From Mycolicibacterium arabiense (lineage in GTDB: Bacteria; Actinomycetota; Actinomycetes; Mycobacteriales; Mycobacteriaceae), in NCBI RefSeq assembly GCF_010731815.2, contig NZ_AP022593.1, positions 2,108,001 to 2,172,000 on the forward strand: 64,000 nt of DNA, in the 5' to 3' direction. Shown piece by piece: positions 9,046-18,550 of the stretch. Below the pieces are notes generated by a model that did no database searches, was not told the origin of the DNA, and saw nothing but the letters and a program-made list of their open reading frames with translations. A program made the position numbers and the translations under genes. Numbering within the stretch: position 1 is the stretch's first letter; each line of letters begins with the position of its first letter.

Positions 9046-9879
9046 ATGGACCTCGACAGCGTCGAAGCGGTCATCGCGCCGACGTGCCGCGCCGATGTGT
9101 GGCCGCTGCGACCGGGTGACGCGATGCTCGCCGGTGGCACGTGGTTGTTCTCCGAGCCCCAACCGCAGGTGCGCCGACTCGTAGACCTCACCGCGCTGCG
9201 CTGGCCACCGATCGAGGCAACCGACGACGGCATCGACCTCGCGGCCACCTGCACGCTGGCCGACGTGTCGGCGCTGTCCACCACGCTCCTGGTCGACCAT
9301 CCCGACTGGGCCGCGGCTCCGCTGTTTCATCAGTGCTGCACCGCCCTGCTGGCATCGGCCAAGATTTGGCGCACGGCCACCGTCGGCGGCAACCTCTGCC
9401 TCGCCTATCCCGCCGGGGCGATGATCTCGCTGCTGGCCGCCCTCGACGGTCAGGTCACCGTGTGGCGGGCCGACGGCACCGACTACCGGCTTCCGGTCAC
9501 CGACTTCGTGACGGGCGATTCGGCCAACGCGCTGCGACCGGGCGAACTGATCCGTTCCGCGCACCTTCCCGCTCGGGCCCTGCGCGCACGCACGGCCTAC
9601 CGCAAGCTCGCACCGTCGGCACTCGGACGCTCCGGGATCGTCGTGATCGGACGCCGCGACGCCGCCGTCGACGGCGGACGGGTCGTGCTGTCGGTGACCG
9701 CGGCAACCGTGCGGCCCCACGTGTTCGCCTTCGCCCACCCCCCGACGCCCGATGACCTGCGTGCTGCGCACGCCACCATCCCCGCCGAAAGCTGGACGGT
9801 CGACGCGCACGGGGACCCGGACTGGCGAGCGGCGATGACGTTGACGCTGGCTGAGCAGGTCCGAGTGGAGCTGACGTGA
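9046..9879 (+). CDS. Xanthine dehydrogenase FAD-binding subunit
   Basis: A 277-residue FAD-binding subunit of the xanthine oxidase family, passing electrons from the Fe-S clusters to NAD or another acceptor. The two flavin motifs are visible: MLAGGTWLF near residue 30 and TATVGGNLC near residue 112. The C-terminal part matches the CO-dehydrogenase flavoprotein C domain. The ATG at 9046 is chosen; an in-frame GTG directly before it is also possible. It overlaps the next gene by GTGA, so the two form a complete FAD plus Fe-S/Mo enzyme. Together with the urate genes 3 kb away it would provide xanthine to urate conversion. Confidence 0.88.
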   Translation: MDLDSVEAVIAPTCRADVWPLRPGDAMLAGGTWLFSEPQPQVRRLVDLTALRWPPIEATDDGIDLAATCTLADVSALSTTLLVDHPDWAAAPLFHQCCTALLASAKIWRTATVGGNLCLAYPAGAMISLLAALDGQVTVWRADGTDYRLPVTDFVTGDSANALRPGELIRSAHLPARALRARTAYRKLAPSALGRSGIVVIGRRDAAVDGGRVVLSVTAATVRPHVFAFAHPPTPDDLRAAHATIPAESWTVDAHGDPDWRAAMTLTLAEQVRVELT

Positions 9880-12506
9880 CCGTCACGGTGAACGGCGAAG
9901 CGCTGCAGGATGATCCGCGTCCTGGCCAGTGCCTGCGCACCTACCTGCGCGACCACGGCCACTTCGAGGTCAAGAAGGGTTGCGACGCAGGCGACTGCGG
10001 TGCCTGCTCGGTGCTCGTCGACGGCGCCGCCGTGCATTCCTGCGTGTTCCCGGCGTTCCGCGCCGCGGGCAGGGCCGTGACCACCGTCGCAGGCCTCGGC
10101 ACGCCCGACGATCTGCACCCGGTGCAGCGACGGTTCGCCGAGGCCGCCGGCTTCCAATGCGGCTTCTGCACCGCGGGCATGGTCACCACGGCCTCGACCC
10201 TGTCCGACACCGACGACCTGGCCCAGCAGCTCAAGGGCAACCTGTGCCGGTGCACCGGCTACCGGGCGATCGCGGACGCGGTCGCCGGACGCAGGAACGT
10301 CGAGAAGTCCGAGGGCGCAGCCGATGCCGGACGATCGATCGGCGCACCCGCGGGACTACGGGTGGTCACCGGCACCGAGCAGTACACGATGGACTTCGCG
10401 CCCCCGGGACTGCTGCACATGGCCGTGCTGCGCAGCCCCGTGGCCCATGCCCGCATCACGTCGATCGACACCTCTGCAGCGCAACGCATCCCCGGTGTGC
10501 GACTGGTACTCACCCACCGCGACAGCCCGCCCGTCGCGTTCTCCACTGCCCGGCACGACGACCGCAACGACGACCCCGACGACACCCTGGTCTTCGACGA
10601 CACCGTCCGGTTCGCCGGCCAGCGGGTCGCCGCGGTGGTCGCCGAGAGCTTCGCCGTCGCTGCGGCTGCATGCCGCGCCATCGCCGTCGAATACCAGGTG
10701 CTGCCAGCCGTATTCGATCCCGACACCGCCCGGTCCCCCGGCGCGCCACTGGTGCACGCAGGCAAGGGTCCCGAGGCGCGGATCCGCGACGTGTCACGCA
10801 ACGTGGTCGCCGAACTGCACGGCGGCCTCGGCGACGTCGCTGCGGGCATCGCGGCGGCGCGCGCCGCGGGCGGCGCGGTGGTCAGTGGTCGGTGGACCAC
10901 CCAGCGCGTGCAGCACGCACATCTGGAGACCCATGGTTGCACCGGGTGGCGCGACGAGCATGGCCGCCTGGTGATCCGGACGAGTTCGCAGGTGCCGTTC
11001 CTGGTGCGCGACGAACTGTGCCACCTCTTCGGCCTGGAACGCGATGGGGTGCACGTGTTCACCCGCCGGATCGGCGGCGGGTTCGGCGGCAAGCAGGAGA
11101 TGCTCGTCGAGGACGTCGTCGCGCTGGCCGTGCTGCGACTCGGCGAACCGGTGCGCTACGAGTTCAGCCGGTCCGACGAGTTCGTTGCCGCTCCGTGCCG
11201 TCATCCCTTCCGGGTCGACGCGACGGTTGCGGCAGGCAGGGACGGCGTACTCACCGCGCTCGCGGTCGACGTGCTGGTCGACGCCGGCGCCTACGGCAAC
11301 CACAGCCCCGGCGTGATGTTTCACGGGTGCGGCGAGTCGATGTCGGTGTACCGCTGCCCGAACAAGCGCGTCGACGCAGAGTCGGTGTACACCAACAACA
11401 TTCCGTCCGGGGCGTTCCGCGGCTACGGGCTCGGGCAGGTGATGTTCGCGGTCGAGTCGGCGCTCGACCAACTCGCCGCCGAACTCGGGATCGACCCGTT
11501 CGACCTGCGCAGGCGCAACGTCGTGGTGCCGGGTGACCAGTTCACCGACGCGCACCTGGTCGAGGACGACCTGACCTTCGGTAGCTACGGGCTCGACCAG
11601 TGTCTCGACCTCGCGCAGCAGGCGATGCGCACCGGCATTGGCGTCGCGCCGCCCGAGGGTCCGCAGTGGCGGGTCGGCGAGGGCATGGCGGTGGCGATGA
11701 TCGCCACCATTCCGCCGCGCGGGCACTACGCCGAGGCGTCGATCGAGCTGGATGCCGACGGTGACTACACCCTGTCGGTGGGCACCGCGGAGTTCGGCAA
11801 CGGCACGTCGACCGTGCACGCCCAGCTGGCCGCCGCCGAGTTCGACGTCCCGGTCGACCGGGTTCGAATCCGGCAGTCCGACACCGACGCAACGGCCTAC
11901 GACACCGGGGCATTCGGCTCGGCGGGCACGGTGGTCGCCGGGCTGGCTGTGCAGGCGGCGTGCCGCGACCTGCGCGGCCAGTTGTCGGCGACCGGAGCGA
12001 CGACCGGCGTCGGGCACGGCCGCCACGACGGCACGCCGCGGTCGGTCGCCTTCAACGTCCAGGCGTTCCGGGTGGCCGTCGACGTCGAGACGGGCGTCGT
12101 GCGGATCCTGCAGTCGGTACACGCTGCCGACGCCGGGGTGGTGCTCAACCCCGAGCAGTGTCGCGGGCAGGTGGAGGGCGGAGTGGCCCAGGCCATCGGA
12201 TCGGCCCTGTACGAACAGATGCACGTGGGCGACGACGGAGCCGTCACCACGACCACCCTGCGCAACTACCACATCCCGCAGTTGGCCGACGTTCCCGTGA
12301 CGGAGGTCTACTTCGCCGACACCGTCGACGCGCTGGGTCCGCTCGGCGCCAAGTCGATGAGCGAATCGCCGTACAACCCAGTGGCGCCCGCGTTGGCCAA
12401 CGCCATCGCCGACGCGTGTGGCGCGCGGCTGCGCGATCTACCGATGACGCCTGCGCGAGTGTGGCGGGCGCTGCGGACGGCACCGGCTGTCGGCACCCCG
12501 CCCTAG
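9876..12506 (+). CDS. Xanthine dehydrogenase, fused [2Fe-2S] and molybdopterin subunit
   Basis: An 876-residue fusion of the small Fe-S subunit (about residues 1-155) and the large molybdenum subunit. Plant-type cluster: CDAGDCGACSVLVDG. Second cluster: QCGFCTAGM with NLCRCTGY. Molybdenum part: GGGFGGKQE, GAFRGYGLGQ, and the C-terminal segment GAKSMSESPYNP, whose Glu aligns with the catalytic glutamate (usually GxGEPP, here SESP). The substrate is inferred from context (urate pathway, nucleotidyltransferase); related enzymes act on other N-heterocycles or aldehydes. Starts with GTG inside the FAD-subunit stop. XdhC-like maturation factors are not in the window. Confidence 0.85.
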   Translation: MTVTVNGEALQDDPRPGQCLRTYLRDHGHFEVKKGCDAGDCGACSVLVDGAAVHSCVFPAFRAAGRAVTTVAGLGTPDDLHPVQRRFAEAAGFQCGFCTAGMVTTASTLSDTDDLAQQLKGNLCRCTGYRAIADAVAGRRNVEKSEGAADAGRSIGAPAGLRVVTGTEQYTMDFAPPGLLHMAVLRSPVAHARITSIDTSAAQRIPGVRLVLTHRDSPPVAFSTARHDDRNDDPDDTLVFDDTVRFAGQRVAAVVAESFAVAAAACRAIAVEYQVLPAVFDPDTARSPGAPLVHAGKGPEARIRDVSRNVVAELHGGLGDVAAGIAAARAAGGAVVSGRWTTQRVQHAHLETHGCTGWRDEHGRLVIRTSSQVPFLVRDELCHLFGLERDGVHVFTRRIGGGFGGKQEMLVEDVVALAVLRLGEPVRYEFSRSDEFVAAPCRHPFRVDATVAAGRDGVLTALAVDVLVDAGAYGNHSPGVMFHGCGESMSVYRCPNKRVDAESVYTNNIPSGAFRGYGLGQVMFAVESALDQLAAELGIDPFDLRRRNVVVPGDQFTDAHLVEDDLTFGSYGLDQCLDLAQQAMRTGIGVAPPEGPQWRVGEGMAVAMIATIPPRGHYAEASIELDADGDYTLSVGTAEFGNGTSTVHAQLAAAEFDVPVDRVRIRQSDTDATAYDTGAFGSAGTVVAGLAVQAACRDLRGQLSATGATTGVGHGRHDGTPRSVAFNVQAFRVAVDVETGVVRILQSVHAADAGVVLNPEQCRGQVEGGVAQAIGSALYEQMHVGDDGAVTTTTLRNYHIPQLADVPVTEVYFADTVDALGPLGAKSMSESPYNPVAPALANAIADACGARLRDLPMTPARVWRALRTAPAVGTPP

Positions 12507-12516
12507 AGTTCGGGCC

Positions 12517-13071
12517 GTGTGGAAGGTCATTTGCGCCGTCGGCGTCCTCGCAGGCGTCGCCGCCTACCTGAGTGGGCTGGACCCCATGTGGAGCGTCGTC
12601 GTCGGCGTGCTCAGCCCGGCAGTGCCCGCGTTCCTGGTCGGTGTCGCGCGTGGGGCGCGCACCGAGAGCCCGCGCGAGCATCCGGCCGCCGACAAGGAAG
12701 CCATGTCCGGCACCGAGTTCGAGGACTACGTCGCGCGCATCGCCCGCACGTGCGGCGTCCCGGTCATCATGACGCCGCTATCCGGCGACTGGGGTGTCGA
12801 CCTCATCGTCGGCAAGCGCCCGCACCGCCTGGCGATCCAGTGCAAGCGCCAGTCCCGGCCCGTCGGCACGGGCGCCGTCCAGGAGGTGGTCGCAGGCGCC
12901 CCGATGCAGGACTGCTCTCAGACGATGGTCGTGACCAACCACGACTTCACGCCCGCCGCACGGCGTTTGGCGGAGCTACACGGCTGCGTGCTGGTCGGTG
13001 GCGCCGACCTCACCAGGCTGGCCTCGACCATCCGTGCGCTGACGGTGCCCCAGGGCGGTCAGCGCATCTGA
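12517..13071 (+). CDS. Membrane-anchored Mrr-like restriction endonuclease
   Basis: A 184-residue protein with two N-terminal hydrophobic segments (about residues 3-18 and 25-44) and a PD-(D/E)XK nuclease domain of the Mrr_cat type. Landmarks are GTEFEDYVARI, GDWGVDLIV (Asp), AIQCKRQ (Gln-x-Lys), GTGAVQEVVAG and MVVTNHDFTPAARRLAE. Mrr family members cut modified DNA, but small membrane-linked versions have no established role. GTG start 10 bases after the xdh stop. The 3' end overlaps the convergent lat gene by 13 bases. Confidence 0.85.
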   Translation: MWKVICAVGVLAGVAAYLSGLDPMWSVVVGVLSPAVPAFLVGVARGARTESPREHPAADKEAMSGTEFEDYVARIARTCGVPVIMTPLSGDWGVDLIVGKRPHRLAIQCKRQSRPVGTGAVQEVVAGAPMQDCSQTMVVTNHDFTPAARRLAELHGCVLVGGADLTRLASTIRALTVPQGGQRI

Positions 13072-14402
13072 GCGAGCACGCCACGCACCGCGTCGACGGC
13101 GGCGTCGAGGTCGGCACGCGTGACGGTCAGCGCGGGCCGGAACCGCACGCTGTCCTGCCCGCTCGCCAGCATGATGACCCCGGCGTCCCACAGCCGAGCG
13201 ACCAACGCGTCGCGCTGCGCGGCCGACGGCATGCTGAACGCGCACATGAGGCCGCGCCCCCGAGGCACGAGCACCAGGGTCGGGAACTCGTCGGCGAGTT
13301 CGGTGAGCCGGCCCAGAAGGTAATTGCCCGCGTCGGCAGCGTGAGCGAACAGGTCGTCGGCTTCGATGACCTCGAGGATGCGGCGGGCACGCACCATGTC
13401 GGTCAGGTTGCCGCCCCACGTCGAGTTGATCCGTGAGCTGACGGCGAAGACGTTGTCGGCGACCTCGTCGACGCGCCCACCCGCCATCACGCCGCACACC
13501 TGGGTCTTCTTCCCGAACGCCACGACGTCCGGCCGCACACCCAGCTGCTGGTAGGCCCACGCGGTTCCGGTGATGCCGCAACCGGTTTGGACCTCGTCGA
13601 AGATCAGCAGCGCGTCGAACTCGTCGCACAGGTCGCGCATCGCGGCGAAGAACTCCGCCCGGATGTGACGGTCGCCGCCCTCCCCCTGGATCGGCTCGGC
13701 GATGAAGCACGCGACGTCGTGCGGGTTGGCCTCGAAGGCGGCGCGGGCCTGTCGAAGCGACTCCGCCTCGAGGTCGGCGATGTCCGCCCCCGGGCTCGGC
13801 ACAGGGGCGTCGATGCGGGGCCAGTCGAACTTGGGAAACCGGGCGACCTTGTTCGGATCGGTGTTGGTCAACGACAGCGTGTAGCCGCTGCGCCCGTGGA
13901 AGGCGCCGCGCAGGTGCAGGACCTTGGTCCCCAGCTGCGGGTCCAGTCCGCGGGACTCGTTGAGCCTGCTCTTCCAGTCGAAGGCGACCTTCAGGGCGTT
14001 CTCGACTGCCAGGGCGCCGCCGTCGACGAAGAAGAGGTGCGGCAGCGCGGGGTCGCCGAGCACGCGGGCGAAGGTCTCGACGAAGCGCGCCATGGGGACG
14101 CTGTACACGTCGGAGTTGCTCGGCTTGTTCACCGCGGCGGCCGCGAGTTCGGCGCGGAAGTCGGGATCCTCGGCCAGCGCCGGGTGGTTCATGCCGAGCG
14201 CCGACGAGGCGAAGAACGTGAACATGTCCAGCATCCGCGCTCCGGTGCGGGCGTCGACGAGATGCGAACCCACCGAGCGCTCGACGTCGAGGACGATGTC
14301 GAGTCCGTCGGCGAGAATGCTCCGGCCGAGCACCTCGTGGACCTGGTCGGGTCGCACGACGGGTTCGGTCGAGTGGGGGCGGGCAGGCAGGACGGCGGTC
14401 AT
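13059..14402 (-). CDS. lat: L-lysine 6-transaminase
   Basis: PLP-dependent class III aminotransferase moving the epsilon-amino group of lysine to 2-oxoglutarate, giving 2-aminoadipate-6-semialdehyde, which cyclises to piperideine-6-carboxylate. 447 residues, very close to Rv3290c. The cofactor site IFDEVQTGCG and the Schiff-base lysine in FGKKTQVCG are visible, as is the Lat-typical start VRPDQVHEVLGRSIL. Downstream of lrpA on the same strand (49-base gap) and across from pcd, which oxidises the product. A TAGTAT -10 (14410-14415) places transcription start at or next to the ATG, suggesting a leaderless mRNA in addition to read-through from lrpA. Confidence 0.95.
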   Translation of the reverse strand: MTAVLPARPHSTEPVVRPDQVHEVLGRSILADGLDIVLDVERSVGSHLVDARTGARMLDMFTFFASSALGMNHPALAEDPDFRAELAAAAVNKPSNSDVYSVPMARFVETFARVLGDPALPHLFFVDGGALAVENALKVAFDWKSRLNESRGLDPQLGTKVLHLRGAFHGRSGYTLSLTNTDPNKVARFPKFDWPRIDAPVPSPGADIADLEAESLRQARAAFEANPHDVACFIAEPIQGEGGDRHIRAEFFAAMRDLCDEFDALLIFDEVQTGCGITGTAWAYQQLGVRPDVVAFGKKTQVCGVMAGGRVDEVADNVFAVSSRINSTWGGNLTDMVRARRILEVIEADDLFAHAADAGNYLLGRLTELADEFPTLVLVPRGRGLMCAFSMPSAAQRDALVARLWDAGVIMLASGQDSVRFRPALTVTRADLDAAVDAVRGVLAQMR

Positions 14403-14409
14403 GCCGCAG

Positions 14410-14415
14410 ATACTA
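14410..14415 (-). promoter_or_regulatory. -10 element of lat
   Basis: TAGTAT on the minus strand fits the mycobacterial TANNNT -10 and ends 7 bases before the lat ATG, the geometry of leaderless mycobacterial transcripts. It sits in an AT-rich island (14408-14458) that also contains GGAATCATTCC, a perfect palindrome at 14448-14458, a plausible binding place for the adjacent Lrp-type regulator. Confidence 0.45.
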
Positions 14416-14451
14416 ACGCATTATTTACGGCTTACGCCGATCTGACAGGAA

Positions 14452-14916
14452 TCATTCCGGTACGTAGTCACGTCCGTCGTAAAAAGTCTGTAGGATGATC
14501 GTGCTTCGGGTGCGGACGTTCGCCGCCGTCCTGATCTGTTGCAACAACCCCTCCAGCGCACGCGCCGACGGGACACGCACCAGCAGGACGTAGCTCTCGT
14601 CCCCCGCCACGGAGTGGCACGACTCGATCTCGTGGATGTGTTCGAGCCGGGCCGGCGCGTCATCGGGTTGCGACGGATCGAGGGGGGAGATGGCGACGAA
14701 CGCCGACAGCATGTTGCCGACGGCCTCGGGACTGATCCTGGCGCGATACCCCGTCACCACGCCGCGCGACTCGAGGCGACGCACCCGCGCCTGCACCGCC
14801 GAGACCGACAGCCCGGCGCACGCCGCGAGGTGCGCGAGGGTGGCGCGACCGTCGGCGACGAGTGCCCGGGCCAACTTCCGGTCGATCTCGTCGAGTTCGT
14901 CGGGCGCGTCGCTCAT
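14452..14916 (-). CDS. lrpA: Lrp/AsnC-family regulator LrpA
   Basis: A 154-residue Lrp/AsnC regulator. N-terminal HTH: DELDEIDRKLARALVADGR, then ACAGLSVSAVQARVRRLESRGVV. The C-terminal RAM (ligand-binding) domain includes GDESYVLLVRVPS. It corresponds to Rv3291c, which responds to amino acids and acts on lat. The ATG is chosen by family length. An AGACTA box on the plus strand (TAGTCT on the minus, 14923-14928) lies 6 bases upstream, indicating leaderless transcription. Divergent from pcd, so one intergenic region of 93 bases may control both arms of lysine degradation. Confidence 0.93.
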   Translation of the reverse strand: MSDAPDELDEIDRKLARALVADGRATLAHLAACAGLSVSAVQARVRRLESRGVVTGYRARISPEAVGNMLSAFVAISPLDPSQPDDAPARLEHIHEIESCHSVAGDESYVLLVRVPSARALEGLLQQIRTAANVRTRSTIILQTFYDGRDYVPE

Positions 14917-14922
14917 GGCCGG

Positions 14923-14928
14923 AGACTA
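14923..14928 (-). promoter_or_regulatory. -10 element of lrpA
   Basis: Minus-strand TAGTCT (TANNNT) separated from the lrpA ATG by six bases, again the leaderless arrangement. No clear -35 is visible. Confidence 0.4.
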
Positions 14929-15009
14929 TCGCGGGTACCGACGCCCACGCCGAGCCCCGAGACCCAAACGAACTCCCGACCTGCCGAACCAAGACGAGAA
15001 AGCGACATC

Positions 15010-16566
15010 ATGACCACCATGAACACCTCGGAGTCCTCCACCGGCGCCCAGCCGACCGCCGACGACCTGCGCGACCGGGTACGGGCCGCGCTGCAGGCGA
15101 TCGGCGCCCACGTCGCCCTCGGCGAGCCCGGCGCACCTGGGCTCGCCGCCAGCACGCCGGTCACCGGCGACGTGCTGTTCACGGTCCCCGAGACCACCGT
15201 CGAGGACACCGACGAGGCCATCGCCGCGGCGTCCCGCGCGTTCGTCGCGTGGCGCAACACACCCGCCCCGGTGCGTGGTGCACTGGTGGCGCGTCTCGGC
15301 GAACTGCTGGTGGAGCACAAGGCCGATCTGGCGACGCTGGTCACCGTGGAGGCCGGAAAGATCACCTCCGAGGCGCTCGGCGAGGTGCAGGAGATGATCG
15401 ACATCTGCCAGTTCGCCGTCGGGCTGTCGCGTCAGCTGTACGGCAAGACGATCGCCTCCGAACGGCCCGGCCACCGGCTGATGGAGACGTGGCACCCGCT
15501 CGGCGTCGTCGGCGTCATCACGGCGTTCAACTTCCCGGTCGCGGTGTGGGCGTGGAACACCGCGGTCGCGCTGGTGTGCGGTGACACCGTGGTGTGGAAG
15601 CCGTCGGAACTCACTCCCCTGACCGCCATCGCCTGCCAGGCGCTCATCGAGCGCGCGGCGGACGACGTTGGCGCGCCGCGGGACGTGAGCCGCCTCGTGC
15701 AGGGCGCCAGGGAGATCGGCGAACGCCTCGTCGACGACCCGCGCGTCGCGCTGGTGTCGGCCACCGGTTCGGTGCGGATGGGCCAGCAGGTCGGGCCTCG
15801 GGTGGCACAGCGATTCGGCAAGGCACTGCTCGAACTGGGCGGCAACAACGCCGCGATCGTGACGCCGTCGGCCGATCTCGATCTCGCGGTGCGCGGCATC
15901 GTGTTCTCCGCCGCGGGCACCGCGGGCCAGCGCTGCACCACGATGCGTCGGGTCATCGCACACCGTTCGGTCGTCGACACGGTCATCGAACGCGTCGCCA
16001 CCGCGTACCGCAGCCTGCCGGTCGGCGACCCTTCGGCGGACGGCACCCTGGTGGGCCCGTTGATCCACGAGCGGTCCTACCGCGACATGGTGGGGGCTCT
16101 GGAGCAGGCCCGCGCCGACGGCGGCGAGGTGATCGGCGGCGAGCGGGTCGACCTGGGCGAGGGGTCGTACTACGTGCGGCCCGCAGTGGTGCGCATGCCG
16201 TCGCAGACCTCGGTCGTGCACGACGAGACGTTCGCGCCGATCCTCTACGTGATGGCCTACGACGACCTCGACGACGCCATCGATATGAACAACGCCGTAC
16301 CGCAAGGCCTTTCGTCGGCCATCTTCACCACCGACATGCGCGAGGCCGAACGCTTCATGGCTGCCGACGGGTCCGACTGCGGCATCGCCAACGTCAACAT
16401 CGGCACCTCGGGGGCGGAGATCGGTGGCGCGTTCGGCGGGGAGAAGCAGACCGGCGGTGGCCGCGAGTCCGGGTCGGATTCCTGGAAGGCCTACATGCGC
16501 CGGGCGACCAACACCGTCAACTACTCCTCCGAGCTGCCGCTCGCCCAGGGCGTGACGTTCGGCTGA
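15010..16566 (+). CDS. pcd: Piperideine-6-carboxylate / aminoadipate-semialdehyde dehydrogenase
   Basis: NAD(P)-dependent aldehyde dehydrogenase that oxidises the Lat product to 2-aminoadipate. 518 residues from the ATG giving MTTMNTSESS; the longer frame upstream runs antisense through lrpA and is rejected. Catalytic Glu in LLELGGNNA and Cys in AGQRCTTMRR; the C-terminal GGAFGGEKQTGGGRESGSDSW is typical of the ALDH7 (antiquitin-like) group to which Pcd belongs. Corresponds to Rv3293 by position next to lat-lrpA. Acts in the cytosol on lysine degradation. Confidence 0.93.
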   Translation: MTTMNTSESSTGAQPTADDLRDRVRAALQAIGAHVALGEPGAPGLAASTPVTGDVLFTVPETTVEDTDEAIAAASRAFVAWRNTPAPVRGALVARLGELLVEHKADLATLVTVEAGKITSEALGEVQEMIDICQFAVGLSRQLYGKTIASERPGHRLMETWHPLGVVGVITAFNFPVAVWAWNTAVALVCGDTVVWKPSELTPLTAIACQALIERAADDVGAPRDVSRLVQGAREIGERLVDDPRVALVSATGSVRMGQQVGPRVAQRFGKALLELGGNNAAIVTPSADLDLAVRGIVFSAAGTAGQRCTTMRRVIAHRSVVDTVIERVATAYRSLPVGDPSADGTLVGPLIHERSYRDMVGALEQARADGGEVIGGERVDLGEGSYYVRPAVVRMPSQTSVVHDETFAPILYVMAYDDLDDAIDMNNAVPQGLSSAIFTTDMREAERFMAADGSDCGIANVNIGTSGAEIGGAFGGEKQTGGGRESGSDSWKAYMRRATNTVNYSSELPLAQGVTFG

Positions 16567-16636
16567 GCGGCGGCGCGCTCGCCCGCGGTGACCGCGGCTT
16601 TCCGCGCCGAAGTCGCGAAGGATTATCATCGGCGCC

Positions 16637-18541
16637 GTGAGCGAGCAGGTCGAAACACGAGAATTCCAGGCCGAGGCCCGTCAGCTGCTGCAGCTGATGA
16701 TCCACTCCATCTACTCCAACAAGGACTCGTTCCTGCGGGAGTTGGTCTCGAACGCCTCCGACGCGCTGGACAAGCTCCGTCTCGAGGCGTTCCGCGACAA
16801 GGACCTCGACGTCGACACCTCGGATCTGCACATCGAGATCGACATCGACGCGGACGCCCGCACGCTGACCATCCGTGACAACGGCATCGGCATGAGCCGC
16901 GACGAGGTGGTCGACCTGATCGGAACCCTCGCCAAGTCCGGCACCGCCGAGCTGCGCCAGAAGTTGGCGGCGCAGCCCGGCGATGCCGAGCAGTTGATCG
17001 GCCAGTTCGGCATCGGCTTCTACTCGACCTTCATGGTCGCCGACGCGGTCGAACTCCTGACCCGCAAGGCCGGCGAGACGTCCGGCACGCGTTGGGAATC
17101 GAGCGGTGACGGCAGCTACACCATCGCGGCGGTCGACGACGCGCCGCAGGGCACGGCGGTCACGCTGCACCTCAAGCCCGCGGACGCCGACGACGAACTG
17201 CACGACTACACCTCGCAGTGGAAGATCCGCGAGTTGATCAAGAAGTACTCGGACTTCATCTCATGGCCGATCCGGATGCAGGTCGAGAAGACGGTTCCCG
17301 CCGAGGAGGAAGGTGGCGAGCCGACCCTCAGCGTCGAGACCGAGACCGTCAACTCGCGGACGGCGCTGTGGGCCAAGCCCAAGAGCGAGGTCTCCGCCGA
17401 GGAGTACGCGCAGTTCTACAAGCACATCGCGCACGCGTGGGACGAACCGCTCGAAGTCATCGCGATGAAGGCCGAGGGGACGTTCGAATATCAGGCGCTG
17501 CTGTTCATCCCGTCGCAGGCGCCGTTCGACCTGTTCAACCGGGACGGACGCGCCGGGGTCCAGCTGTACGTCAAGCGCGTGTTCATCATGGGCGACTGCG
17601 ACGAGCTGATGCCCGAGTACCTGCGTTTCGTCAAGGGCGTCGTCGACGCACAGGACATGTCGCTCAACGTGTCTCGCGAGATCCTGCAGCAGGACCGCCA
17701 GATCAAGGTGATCCGTCGCAGCCTGACCAAGAAGGTGCTCTCGGCGCTCAAGGACCTTCAGGCGAACCGCCCGGACGACTACACGACCTTCTGGACCCAG
17801 TTCGGCCGGGTGTTCAAGGAGGGCCTGATCTCCGATGGCGACAACCGCGACGCGCTGCTGCGGCTGTCGTCGTTCGCGTCGACCGCCAGTGAAGAGCAGT
17901 CCACCACGCTCGCCGACTACGTCGCCCGAATGAAGGACGGTCAGGAGCAGATCTTCTACGCGACGGGTGAGTCACGGCAACTGCTCGAGCGTTCTCCGCA
18001 CCTGGAGGCGTTCAAGGCCAAGGGCTACGAGGTGCTGCTGCTGACCGACCCGGTCGACGAGGTCTGGGTGGAGTCGGTGCCGGAGTTCGACGGCCATGCA
18101 CTGCAGTCCGTCGCGAAGGGCGAGGTCGATCTGGGTGCCGCCGAGGAGAAGGACGCCGAGCAGGGCGACTTCGCCGACCTGCTCGCGTGGTTGAAGGAGA
18201 CGCTCGACGAGCACGTGCTGGAGGTGCGCCTGTCGACCCGGCTGACGTCGTCGCCGGCCTGCCTGATCACCGACACCTTCGGCATCACCCCGCAGTTGGC
18301 GCGCATGTACCGCGCCTCGGGTCAGGAGGTACCGGTCGGCAAGCGCATCCTGGAGCTGAACCCCGACCATCCGCTCGTCACCGGTCTGCGGCAGGCACTT
18401 GCCGACTCCGAGACCAAGGACGGACTGGCCGAGACCGCCGAGTTGCTGTACGGCACGGCGCTTCTCGCCGAGGGCGGTGCGCTCGACGATCCAGCCCGGT
18501 TCGCCGCGCTGCTGGCCGACCGGCTGGCGCGGACCGTCTAG
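16637..18541 (+). CDS. htpG: Molecular chaperone HtpG (Hsp90)
   Basis: ATP-dependent Hsp90-type chaperone, 634 residues. The N-terminal GHKL ATPase shows [14 protein letters not shown] (metal-binding Asn), [11 protein letters not shown] and GQFGIGFYS. The middle domain has the conserved catalytic arginine region [11 protein letters not shown], and a C-terminal dimerisation part follows. The GTG start ([14 protein letters not shown]) matches the family N-terminus. It stands alone between pcd and the convergent CoA-transferase operon, with 9 bases between the stops. The 70 bases upstream show no obvious heat-shock (HrcA CIRCE) element. Confidence 0.96.
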
Positions 18542-18550
18542 CCGACCGGC

